Of a stretch of 11,380 bases of DNA, positions 1 to 6,369 are shown piece after piece. Numbering within the stretch: the stretch's first letter is position 1; each line of letters starts with the position of its first letter. Both the position numbers and the translations under genes were made by a program. The notes under the pieces are model-generated. The model had not been told where the DNA came from. It saw only the letters and a list, made by a program, of their open reading frames with translations, and ran no database searches. The stretch comes from Candidatus Martarchaeota archaeon (GTDB taxonomy: Archaea > Micrarchaeota > Micrarchaeia > Micrarchaeales > Micrarchaeaceae), in NCBI GenBank assembly GCA_023474385.1, contig JAMCYB010000037.1, positions 1 through 11,380 of the forward strand, in the 5' to 3' direction.

Positions 1-286
1 CAGAAGGAGCGTTATTCTGTGCAGCTGAGGCAGATGGCAAGGATTTCAGCTCGTCTGCAGTGCCGAAATATGCGAGCGTGTCGCCAACCTTGACATCGGT
101 GCCGGCTTTCGCCACGATCTTTATCAGCCCCGAAATGGGCGCGGGCAGATTCACCACTGCCTTATCCGTCTCGACCTGCGCCACAGGCTGGTCCTCCTTT
201 ACCTCCGAGCCATCTTCTACCAGCCACTTCTGTATATGCCCCTCGGTTATTCCCTCTCCAACATCAACGAATTTGATTTCCTTCAT
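1..286 (-). CDS. 2-oxoacid dehydrogenase E2 component, N-terminal lipoyl domain (partial)
   Basis: This is the start of the dihydrolipoamide acyltransferase (E2) of a 2-oxoacid dehydrogenase complex; it runs off the left edge after 95 codons. Read on the minus strand from the ATG at 284-286, it gives a canonical lipoyl domain of about 80 residues. It opens MKEIKFVDVGEG and carries the lipoylation motif ETDKA, with the modified lysine at residue 42. A glycine-rich turn (APISG) follows at about residue 50. From about residue 80 the chain becomes rich in Ala, Ser and Pro, as expected for the flexible linker before the peripheral-subunit-binding and catalytic domains, which are outside the window. 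It starts 16 nt after the E1 beta stop and is surely co-transcribed with it. In the complex this lysine would carry the acyl group from E1 to the E2 active site. Substrate cannot be told from this domain. Confidence 0.93.
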   Translation of the reverse strand, partial: MKEIKFVDVGEGITEGHIQKWLVEDGSEVKEDQPVAQVETDKAVVNLPAPISGLIKIVAKAGTDVKVGDTLAYFGTADELKSLPSASAAQNNAPS

Positions 287-302
287 TTAAAGACCCTTAA
301 CA

Positions 303-1268
303 TCAAGCGCTCAGCAGCCTGTCTATCGCTGCAGATATCTTCTTCTCATTGGGTATGTAATAGTTTTCATATCCAGGCATCGGGTACGGAAAGCTTGCGG
401 ATCCGACCCTGATTATCGGCGCGCTCAAGTCGAACATTGCCTTCTCTGCAACCCTTGCAGCTATCTCCGCACCTACTCCGAAGCTGAGCACTGCTTCGTG
501 CACAATCAACAGCTTCCCTGTCTTTTTGACGCTCTCCAATATGGTCGCTTCGTCAAGCGGGTTTATGGTCCTAAGGTCTATCACATCAGCCGAGAGCTTT
601 TTGTCCTCGACGACCTTGTTCACCACCGGCACCATGGTCCCGTACGTCACTACCGTAAACTGGTCGCCTTTCTTCACGTAATTCGCTTTGCCAATCGGTA
701 CATCATACTGCTCTTCTGGTACATCCTGCTTGAACAGCCTGTACAGCTTAGTGGGCTCCAAGAAGAGTACCGGATCATTCATCTTCAGCGCCGATGTTAG
801 CAGCCCTTTCGCATCGTACGGGCTAGAAGGCTCCACTACTATGAGCCCTCCGACATGCGAATAGAATGCTTCAGGGCTCTCGGAATGGTGCTCCAATGTC
901 TTGACGCCACCGCTCACCGGAGTCCTCACTACCATAGGCACTGTGAGGTCGCCCCTGGTCCTGCTCCTGAAACGAGCGGCATGGTTTATCAGCTGGCCGA
1001 ATCCCAGGAACATGAATCCCGCGAACTGTATCTCAGGCACAGGGCGCAGGCCAGCCATTGCCATGCCTATCGAAGCCCCTATTATGCTCGATTCTGCGAG
1101 CGGCGTGTCCAATACCCTGTTCTCGCCGAACTTGTCGAGAAGCCCGTCAGTCACCCTGAATACCCCCCCATCCTTGCCTATATCCTCGCCCAGCAGCACT
1201 ATGCTGTCGTCCTTCCTCATTGCAAGATCCAATGCGTTGTTTATCGCGCCAACCATATTAATGTTCAT
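303..1268 (-). CDS. 2-oxoacid dehydrogenase E1 component, beta subunit
   Basis: This 321-residue protein is the beta subunit of the heterotetrameric thiamine-diphosphate E1 of a pyruvate or branched-chain 2-oxoacid dehydrogenase. With the alpha subunit it decarboxylates the 2-oxoacid and passes the acyl group to the E2 lipoyl arm. Visible family blocks are LLGEDIG near residue 26, DTPLAE at 54-59 (Glu59 is the glutamate expected to activate the cofactor aminopyrimidine), a GLRPVPE block near residue 74, and HHSESPEAF followed by VVEPSSPYDAKGLL, where substrate-channel histidines lie. The C-terminal transketolase-type domain contains VIDLRTINPLD. Length is normal for the family. The ATG at 1266-1268 follows the E1 alpha stop by 11 nt and is preceded by a GGTGG ribosome site. 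Pyruvate and branched-chain E1 cannot be separated confidently by eye. Confidence 0.95.
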   Translation of the reverse strand: MNINMVGAINNALDLAMRKDDSIVLLGEDIGKDGGVFRVTDGLLDKFGENRVLDTPLAESSIIGASIGMAMAGLRPVPEIQFAGFMFLGFGQLINHAARFRSRTRGDLTVPMVVRTPVSGGVKTLEHHSESPEAFYSHVGGLIVVEPSSPYDAKGLLTSALKMNDPVLFLEPTKLYRLFKQDVPEEQYDVPIGKANYVKKGDQFTVVTYGTMVPVVNKVVEDKKLSADVIDLRTINPLDEATILESVKKTGKLLIVHEAVLSFGVGAEIAARVAEKAMFDLSAPIIRVGSASFPYPMPGYENYYIPNEKKISAAIDRLLSA

Positions 1269-1272
1269 TCAA

Positions 1273-1277
1273 CCACC
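1273..1277 (-). promoter_or_regulatory. Shine-Dalgarno site of the E1 beta gene
   Basis: Read on the minus strand, GGTGG lies 4 nt before the ATG of the E1 beta gene, in the 11-nt gap after the E1 alpha stop. It fits an anti-Shine-Dalgarno sequence ending CCTCC. It supports the chosen start and shows that internal genes of operons in this genome can use leadered initiation. Confidence 0.7.
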
Positions 1278-1279
1278 AC

Positions 1280-2347
1280 TCACATCCAAAAGTTTGATTT
1301 GACCGCATCGTCCTCCTCCTCCTTCAAAACCTCGGGAACGAAGCTGTATACGTTCTCAAACATGCTCTTCGGGTCGGGCTTGAAAGCCTCTGCCTTGGCG
1401 ACCGCTTCGTCTATCTTCGCCATCTGTTCATCCGTGGCCTGTTTTTCCTTGGCATCATCCCAAAGGCCCTTTGCCCTGAGATACGCACCCACTCTTTTCA
1501 GCGGATCCTTTGCCTTCCATTTGTCTACATCCGCTTCGGGCCTGTACTTCGAAGGGTCGTCAGACGTTGTGTGCATGCCCATCCTGTACGTCACGCACTC
1601 TATCACTGTCGGCCCGTCGCGTGCATGGTCTATCGCGTCCTTTACTACCTTGTAGACCCCTATCACATCGTTGCCATCAACCTGCACCCCCTTTATGCCT
1701 GCCGCTATGGCTTTCTGGGCGAGCGTCTGCGCTGCCGACTGCCTGTTCCTTGGGACTGATATCGCCCACTGGTTGTTCTCTATTATCGATATCATCGGCA
1801 GCTTGTTCACGCCTGCGAAGTTTATCGCTTCGTAGAAATCGCCTTCGGAAGTTCCTCCATCCCCAACAAAAGCCACTACTGCTACATCCTTGTTCCTATA
1901 TTTCTGCGCATACGCTATGCCAGCAGCATGCGGCATCTGCGTGCCTACCGGCACTATCACAGGAAGTGCGTTTATCTCCTTAACCTTTGAGTTGCCCTCC
2001 TCATAACCTCTCCAGTACAAGAAATAGCTTTCCAGGGGCAGCCCCCTAGCGAGGTAGGCTCCATGCTGCCTGAAGTTCGGCACAAGGATGTCGTCCTTCC
2101 TCATTGCGAACGCCGTGCCTATCTGCGTTGCTTCTTCCCCAACCAGCGGCGCGAACGTATCCGCCCTGCCCTGCCTCTGCAGGCTGAGCGTCTTTGCATC
2201 GAGGTTCCTTGCAAACAGCATGGATTTGTACATCTCAACAATCCTGTCATCGCTAAGATCCTGCGGATAAAGGGACTTGTCTATTGCACCATTCTCATCC
2301 ATCACTTGAAAATAATCTATTGAGCCTTCAAAAGCTTTGTTCTGCAT
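1280..2347 (-). CDS. 2-oxoacid dehydrogenase E1 component, alpha subunit
   Basis: This 355-residue protein is the thiamine-diphosphate-binding alpha subunit of the E1 decarboxylase. The cofactor motif is clear: GDG at residues 162-164, then about 27 residues later NN at 191-192 (ENNQWAIS), the standard GDG-N pair that holds the Mg-diphosphate. The loop YRMGMHTTSDDPSKYR (residues 254-269) matches the conserved E1 alpha loop; the SDD pattern looks more like branched-chain 2-oxoacid E1 than bacterial pyruvate E1, but this is a weak hint. As established background, an archaeal complex of this kind from Thermoplasma acidophilum was reported active on branched-chain 2-oxoacids and pyruvate. Most archaea instead use ferredoxin oxidoreductases, so a full complex is a notable trait. 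The gene heads the operon E1 alpha, E1 beta, E2. The ATG at 2345-2347 is the first good start after a TATA-like element. Confidence 0.95.
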   Translation of the reverse strand: MQNKAFEGSIDYFQVMDENGAIDKSLYPQDLSDDRIVEMYKSMLFARNLDAKTLSLQRQGRADTFAPLVGEEATQIGTAFAMRKDDILVPNFRQHGAYLARGLPLESYFLYWRGYEEGNSKVKEINALPVIVPVGTQMPHAAGIAYAQKYRNKDVAVVAFVGDGGTSEGDFYEAINFAGVNKLPMISIIENNQWAISVPRNRQSAAQTLAQKAIAAGIKGVQVDGNDVIGVYKVVKDAIDHARDGPTVIECVTYRMGMHTTSDDPSKYRPEADVDKWKAKDPLKRVGAYLRAKGLWDDAKEKQATDEQMAKIDEAVAKAEAFKPDPKSMFENVYSFVPEVLKEEEDDAVKSNFWM

Positions 2348-2381
2348 TTAACCACTCTATTCTATGACTGCCAATAAAGTA

Positions 2382-2390
2382 ATTTAAGTA
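2382..2390 (-). promoter_or_regulatory. Probable TATA box of the 2-oxoacid dehydrogenase operon
   Basis: On the minus strand the A/T-rich element TACTTAAAT is centred about 40 nt upstream of the E1 alpha ATG, in the 103-nt gap after the preceding gene. Transcription starting about 25 nt downstream would leave a leader of roughly 10-15 nt. The match to an archaeal TATA consensus is only fair. Confidence 0.4.
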
Positions 2391-2450
2391 TTTGCGACCC
2401 TGACGGGTGAGCAAGATACAACGATGCAGGACAAGCAAAGCGCGCTGGGT

Positions 2451-3074
2451 TCAAAGCGGGTCTGTGCTCTCCCTTATCTCTTCTATCGCCTTGTTGTCAT
2501 GCGAATATATGTAGGGCGACAGGTCCAGGTCCTTCGGGCTCTTCTGCAGCTTCCTTGCATATGTGTCATGCAGGTGCTTTCCGACTTCGTCGCTGTATGC
2601 CTTCCAGTCTATGCCGAGCGATTCGACATACAGCTTCTCTATGCCGTCCGCTATCTCGTGCGCATAGGGGTATTCATACTCATCATCCGTGAGCCATTTC
2701 TCTGTTAGCTCGTGGTGCCTGCCTATGCTCTCAAGCGTGCTGACTTCCTTTCCATTTATGTTCAAAGTTTTTGGAAAATTCCTGTCAATATATACGGTCT
2801 TGCCATCGTTTGAATAACCGCCGGTATACTTTATGTCATAATCAGCGTTTATCTTTATTTCAGAGCCCAGTCTCTTGGTCAGCAGCTTACCAATCTGTGC
2901 CCCCTTATAAATGAGATTATCCGCATCGAGCTGTACTACCTCTCCCTTCTGCAGAATCTGTTTTGAAGTCGCCCTTATGTATGTTGGGAGCGTGTAATTC
3001 AGCGCTACTATTATGTACTCCCCTTCCTTCTCCTCCTTATGGACTCTGTGCTCAACAACTGTGTAATCTTCCAT
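2451..3074 (-). CDS. uncharacterised protein with HHExxE motif (possible metallopeptidase-like fold)
   Basis: I cannot name this 207-residue protein. It has no signal peptide or membrane segment and should be cytoplasmic. Residues 1-75 form a charged, beta-rich N-terminal part. Residues 85-170 resemble, from memory, an uncharacterised family in bacteria and phages: GGYSNDGKTVYIDR at 85-98, HHELTEKWL at 120-128, YPYAHEIADGIEK at 135-147, and a GIDWKAY block near 154. His120/His121 with Glu122 and Glu125, plus His139, could bind a metal; the spacing is HExxE, not the classic HExxH, so peptidase activity is not established. The tail after 175 is polar. The ATG at 3072-3074 lies 32 nt downstream of a good TATA box. 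The gene is divergent from gatCAB and lies on the same strand as the dehydrogenase operon, which has its own probable promoter. Confidence 0.8.
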   Translation of the reverse strand: MEDYTVVEHRVHKEEKEGEYIIVALNYTLPTYIRATSKQILQKGEVVQLDADNLIYKGAQIGKLLTKRLGSEIKINADYDIKYTGGYSNDGKTVYIDRNFPKTLNINGKEVSTLESIGRHHELTEKWLTDDEYEYPYAHEIADGIEKLYVESLGIDWKAYSDEVGKHLHDTYARKLQKSPKDLDLSPYIYSHDNKAIEEIRESTDPL

Positions 3075-3101
3075 AAAACCTAGTTTCTATCCCTGTTAAA
3101 A

Positions 3102-3110
3102 CTTATATAT
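3102..3110 (-). promoter_or_regulatory. TATA box of the HHExxE protein gene
   Basis: On the minus strand ATATATAAG is centred about 32 nt upstream of the ATG at 3074. Initiation about 25 nt downstream would leave a leader of only about 5 nt. It lies in the 113-nt divergent region shared with the gatC promoter. Confidence 0.6.
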
Positions 3111-3155
3111 GTTTACCTGCCTGCGCGCAAAGAGCCGTGTTCATGTACAAAAAGG

Positions 3156-3163
3156 TTATAAAG
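3156..3163 (+). promoter_or_regulatory. TATA box of the gatCAB cluster
   Basis: TTATAAAG, preceded by the purine-rich AAAAGG resembling a B-recognition element, is centred about 28 nt upstream of the ATG at 3188. This geometry predicts a transcript that starts at or just before that ATG. It therefore argues for a leaderless gatC mRNA and against the upstream GTG at 3137. Confidence 0.65.
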
Positions 3164-3187
3164 ATATGCAATCCTAAATGCAATCAT

Positions 3188-3478
3188 ATGGTGGATTTTC
3201 AAAAGGTCGACAAGGATATGCTTTCGCGCATATGCTCAAACGCAAAGCTCAATCTGACCAGTTCAGAAGAAGAAAAGTTTGTCTCTGAGATGGGCGAGAT
3301 TCTAACTGCTTTTAGGGAGCTGGAAAGCGTCGACACAAAAGAAGTACAGCCGGCATATCACGCCACAGAGATAAGGAACATATGGCGCGATGACAAGGTG
3401 AAGAAGAAAAGCGTCGACATAAAGAAGAACACGGGGGCTTTGGAGAATGGATACATAATCGGGCCCAAGCTCGTTTGA
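3188..3478 (+). CDS. gatC: Asp-tRNA(Asn) amidotransferase subunit C
   Basis: GatC is the small belt-like subunit that wraps GatA and GatB and stabilises the amidotransferase. The 96-residue protein from the ATG at 3188 shows the family pattern: an N-terminal helical part VDKDMLSRICSNAKLNLTS, then EEEKFVSEMGEILTAFREL, the VDTKEVQPAYH turn (usual form: l..vDt..v.p..h), and a C-terminal stretch ending ENGYIIGPKLV, like the usual dgyf.vPkvl. The same frame is open back to a GTG at 3137, but that extension holds the TATA box and adds a basic, Cys-containing leader foreign to GatC, so it is rejected. The stop TGA overlaps the first possible gatA start. In archaea GatCAB is used for Asp-tRNA(Asn), since GatDE handles Glu-tRNA(Gln). 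Confidence 0.93.
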   Translation: MVDFQKVDKDMLSRICSNAKLNLTSSEEEKFVSEMGEILTAFRELESVDTKEVQPAYHATEIRNIWRDDKVKKKSVDIKKNTGALENGYIIGPKLV

Positions 3479-4881
3479 AAAAGGTGGTTATATTAATACG
3501 GGTAAAAACATTCCTGGAAGAAGTGAAATCCGGCAGCATAGACACAGATAAATTTGTCTCCGATGTGAAAGCTAGTTCTAGCTCTATGCAGAAGAAATAC
3601 GCGCCCTTCATAACCATGAATGAAGGTTTTGGCAAAGCGAAGCCGCAGAAAGGAGTGCTGCAGTACCTTCCTGTTTCTGTGAAGGATTGCATGTGCACCG
3701 AAGGCATAAGGACCACTGCAGGCTCGAAGATACTTGAGACATACGTGCCCAATTTCGATGCTACTGCAGTAGCGAAGGCGAAAGCAGCGGGCGGCATGAT
3801 ATTGGGGAAAACTGCCCAGGACGAATTCGGGTTCGGCACATTTTCTACAAACTGCGCCTATCAGGTGCCTAAGAATCCATACGATCCTGAAAGAACCTGC
3901 GGAGGCAGCAGTGGAGGTGCGGGGTGTGCTACTGCGGCAGCAGACTTCCCCCATATAGCAATAGCAGAATCTACTGGGGGCAGCATAACTGCGCCTGCCG
4001 CATTCACCGGCACTGTCGGTCTGACACCTACATATGGAAGGGTATCAAGATACGGCCTGATAGACTACTCAAACAGCATGGACAAGGTGGGTGTAATATC
4101 CAAGGAGGTATATGATTCAGCCCTTATGCTTTCAGTAATAGCGGGGCACGATCCGCTCGATTCGACCAGCTACAACAAGGGCAGCGAAGATTTCACTAAA
4201 TATATAGGCAAGGATGTCAAGGGCATGAAGATAGGCGTGCCGAAGGAATATTTCAGCGGCATAGACGGCAATGTCAAGAAACTGGTGGAAGATGCGATTG
4301 CCAGGCTTGAAGGGCGGGGAGCAGAGATATCGGAGATTTCACTGCCAAGCACAAAATACGCAATTGCTGCATACTACATAATTGCAATGGGCGAAGCGTC
4401 GACGAACTTGGCCAAGTACTGCGGCATGCGCTACGGCAAGCAGGATAAAATAAGCGGCGAGTTCTCCGAATACTTCTCAAGCATACGCTCCAGCGGCTTT
4501 GGGGAGGAGGCGAAGAGGCGGATAATATTAGGCACATACATGCGCGCCGCAGGTTTCCGGGATGCATACTATATGAAAGCGCTGAAGGTGCGCAGCCTCC
4601 TGATAAAGGAATTCAAGGCAGCATTCAAGAACGTGGACGCAATAGCGACCCCATCAATGCCCATGCTGCCTCCTAGGTTTGATGATATAGCCAAGCTCTC
4701 TCCTCTGGAAATCTACAACATGGACAAGATGACCACTGCGCCCAATCTGTGCGGCTTCCCAACAATATCCATGCCTGTTGGCACATCGCAAGGCCTGCCT
4801 GCCGGCATGCAATTGATAGCCGATCATTTCATGGAGGGCAGGCTGATAAGCTTAGCCGCAGCTGCAGAGGTAATAAAATGA
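3475..4881 (+). CDS. gatA: Asp-tRNA(Asn) amidotransferase subunit A (glutaminase, amidase family)
   Basis: GatA hydrolyses glutamine and supplies ammonia to GatB. The protein (468 residues from the TTG at 3475) has the amidase fold throughout. The Ser-cisSer-Lys triad is visible as Lys70 in PVSVKD, Ser146 in CGGSSGG and Ser170 in STGGS. GLTPTYGRVSRYGL (183-196), KRRIILGTYMRAAGF and the C-terminal NLCGFPTISMPVG are typical of GatA rather than other amidases. The signature is altered near the nucleophile: the usual acidic residue is Ser166 and the usual arginine after Ser-Ile is Thr172. The start is uncertain because there is no ATG. TTG at 3475 overlaps the gatC stop and GTG at 3484 is another option. 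An AGGTGG ribosome-site-like element at 3482-3487 instead points to an ATA codon at 3496. The stop overlaps the gatB start (ATGA). Confidence 0.95.
   Translation: MKKVVILIRVKTFLEEVKSGSIDTDKFVSDVKASSSSMQKKYAPFITMNEGFGKAKPQKGVLQYLPVSVKDCMCTEGIRTTAGSKILETYVPNFDATAVAKAKAAGGMILGKTAQDEFGFGTFSTNCAYQVPKNPYDPERTCGGSSGGAGCATAAADFPHIAIAESTGGSITAPAAFTGTVGLTPTYGRVSRYGLIDYSNSMDKVGVISKEVYDSALMLSVIAGHDPLDSTSYNKGSEDFTKYIGKDVKGMKIGVPKEYFSGIDGNVKKLVEDAIARLEGRGAEISEISLPSTKYAIAAYYIIAMGEASTNLAKYCGMRYGKQDKISGEFSEYFSSIRSSGFGEEAKRRIILGTYMRAAGFRDAYYMKALKVRSLLIKEFKAAFKNVDAIATPSMPMLPPRFDDIAKLSPLEIYNMDKMTTAPNLCGFPTISMPVGTSQGLPAGMQLIADHFMEGRLISLAAAAEVIK
3482..3487 (+). promoter_or_regulatory. Shine-Dalgarno-like element inside the presumed gatA N-terminus
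   Basis: AGGTGG, related to the GGTGG that serves E1 beta, lies downstream of the TTG start at 3475 and overlaps the GTG at 3484. If it is used, initiation would fall about 5-10 nt later, where the frame offers only ATA (3490 or 3496) or TTA codons. It may equally be chance coding sequence (Lys-Val-Val). Confidence 0.3.
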
Positions 4882-6296
4882 GCATAATGATAGGATTGGA
4901 GGTCCACTGCCAGCTCAACACTGAGAGCAAGCTCTTCTGCTCATGCGAAGCTTATCCCAAGGATGCGCAGCCCAACCGCTCCACATGCGAGATATGCCTT
5001 GGATATCCCGGCACAAAGCCCGTCATAAACAAGAAGGCCATAGACCATGTCATAAGCATAGGGCTGGCTCTGGGATGCAGGATAAACGCGGAATCATACT
5101 TTTCTAGGAAGACATACTTCTATCCAGACATGCCTAAGAACTACCAGATCACGCAATACGAAGTGCCTATAGCGTCTGAAGGCTCGATAGAAGTAAACGA
5201 AATGAAGATAAGAATAAGACGAGTGCATCTTGAGGAGGATCCGGCAAGGATAGTATACGCTGACGGGAATCTTGAGACGGCAAGCCATGTGCTTGTGGAT
5301 TACAACAGGGCCGGCACGCCCTTGGCAGAGATAGTGACCGAGCCTGACATGAAGAGCCCGAAGGAAGCAAGGGCCTTCTTAGAGAAGCTCTCAACGATAT
5401 TGGAATACTTGAGGGTGTATGACCAGTCGAAAGGTGCATCGTTGCGAGTTGATGCGAACATTTCGGTCGATGGAGGGGAGAGGGCAGAAGTGAAAAACGT
5501 TACCGGATTCGAGAATGTCGAGAAGGCATTGAACTACGAAGCGGTTAGGCAGCAGAACATAGTGAGGCTGGGGCGGAAGGTAGAGAGGGAGACGAGGCAC
5601 TTCGACGAGGTGGCAAAGACGACAAGGACGTTGAGGAAGAAGGAATTCGAGGAGGATTACGGATACATATTCGATCCCGACCTTCCTGTGCTCGACATAT
5701 CGGGCGAGTGGAAAAGCAAAATAGAAAAAGGAATGCCGGAGCTGCCCGACATCATGGTAAAGCGCTTCTTAAAGCAGTACGGCATAGGCGATTATGATGC
5801 CAAGGTTATAGTTTACACTGGCAAGGATTTCGCATCATTCTTCGAGGATGTGTGCAGGATATACAGCAAGCCGAAGGCTGCATCCAGGTGGATGATAAAC
5901 TACCTCCTCAAGAGCCTCAACTGGAGGTCGGAGCGCATATCGCAGTCAAAGGCATCGCCAGATACCTTCTCTGAGCTGCTTACCATGGTAGATAAAGGGG
6001 AAATAACTGAAAGATATGCCAAGGAGCTCATAAAGGAATATGTCGATACCGGGTTGCATCCCGCAGAGATAGCCTCAAGGCTTGGTCCAAAGCCCTCTTT
6101 GCAGGGCCTAAGGGATATAGTTAAAAAGGTTATAAAAGATAATACCAAAGCCGCGTCTGAATTCGCCGCAGGTAAAAACGATGCGCTCGCATACCTGATA
6201 GGTGCGGTGCTCAAGGAGACGGGCAAGCGGGGAGACCCAAAGGAAATAGCGAAGATGATAAAAGAAGAGATATCAGATGCCTCTGTAGCTCAGTAG
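4878..6296 (+). CDS. gatB: Asp-tRNA(Asn) amidotransferase subunit B
   Basis: GatB activates Asp-tRNA(Asn) with ATP and amidates it using ammonia from GatA. The 472-residue protein opens MSIMIGLEVHCQLNTESKLF, the canonical GatB start with the Mg-site residues Glu8 and His10. Zinc ligands Cys21, Cys23, Cys37 and Cys40 are present. SRKTYFYPDMPKNYQITQYE (near residue 75) and the block from HLEEDPARIVY onward are standard. Residues from about 300 form the helical and YqeY-like tail that grips the tRNA. The ATG at 4878 overlaps the gatA stop in ATGA, with AGGT upstream, so translational coupling is likely; an in-frame extension back to 4749 lies inside gatA and is not used. The last six codons overlap the tRNA-Asn gene, and the stop TAG (6294-6296) sits in the tRNA D-loop region. 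Confidence 0.96.
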   Translation: MSIMIGLEVHCQLNTESKLFCSCEAYPKDAQPNRSTCEICLGYPGTKPVINKKAIDHVISIGLALGCRINAESYFSRKTYFYPDMPKNYQITQYEVPIASEGSIEVNEMKIRIRRVHLEEDPARIVYADGNLETASHVLVDYNRAGTPLAEIVTEPDMKSPKEARAFLEKLSTILEYLRVYDQSKGASLRVDANISVDGGERAEVKNVTGFENVEKALNYEAVRQQNIVRLGRKVERETRHFDEVAKTTRTLRKKEFEEDYGYIFDPDLPVLDISGEWKSKIEKGMPELPDIMVKRFLKQYGIGDYDAKVIVYTGKDFASFFEDVCRIYSKPKAASRWMINYLLKSLNWRSERISQSKASPDTFSELLTMVDKGEITERYAKELIKEYVDTGLHPAEIASRLGPKPSLQGLRDIVKKVIKDNTKAASEFAAGKNDALAYLIGAVLKETGKRGDPKEIAKMIKEEISDASVAQ

Positions 6297-6351
6297 GTAG
6301 AGCGACTGGCTGTTAACCAGTAGGTCGTAGGTTCGAGTCCTACCGGAGGCG
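6279..6351 (+). tRNA. tRNA-Asn (anticodon GTT)
   Basis: A complete 73-nt cloverleaf: acceptor GCCTCTG (6279-6285) with CGGAGGC (6344-6350), one G-T pair; D-arm GCTC/GAGC; anticodon stem ACTGG/CCAGT around loop CTGTTAA with GTT at 6312-6314; a 5-nt variable loop; and T-arm GTAGG/CCTAC with loop TTCGAGT. The discriminator is G, the first pair is G1-C72, and no CCA is encoded. It begins 18 nt before the end of gatB and ends 18 nt before the aspS ATG. No strong separate promoter is visible, only a weak GATAAAAG about 20 nt upstream, so it is probably cut from the gat-asp transcript. It would be the substrate of the neighbouring AspRS and GatCAB. Confidence 0.96.
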
Positions 6352-6369
6352 TAATATTTGGGTAATGTC

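Noticed and set aside
498..1983. Long plus-strand open frames antisense to the E1 alpha and E1 beta genes (498-800, 855-1655, 901-1302, 1510-1983)
   Set aside because: They mirror strongly conserved genes on the other strand, have low-complexity Ser/Cys/His/Pro-rich translations, and lack promoter or ribosome signals.
3137..3187. GTG start giving gatC a 17-residue N-terminal extension
   Set aside because: The extension contains the TATA box at 3156-3163 and does not resemble GatC; ATG 3188 fits a leaderless start.
4749..4877. Upstream in-frame extension of gatB overlapping gatA by 130 nt
   Set aside because: GatB proteins begin right at the MSIMIGLEVH motif encoded from 4878, which shows an ATGA overlap with gatA and an upstream AGGT.
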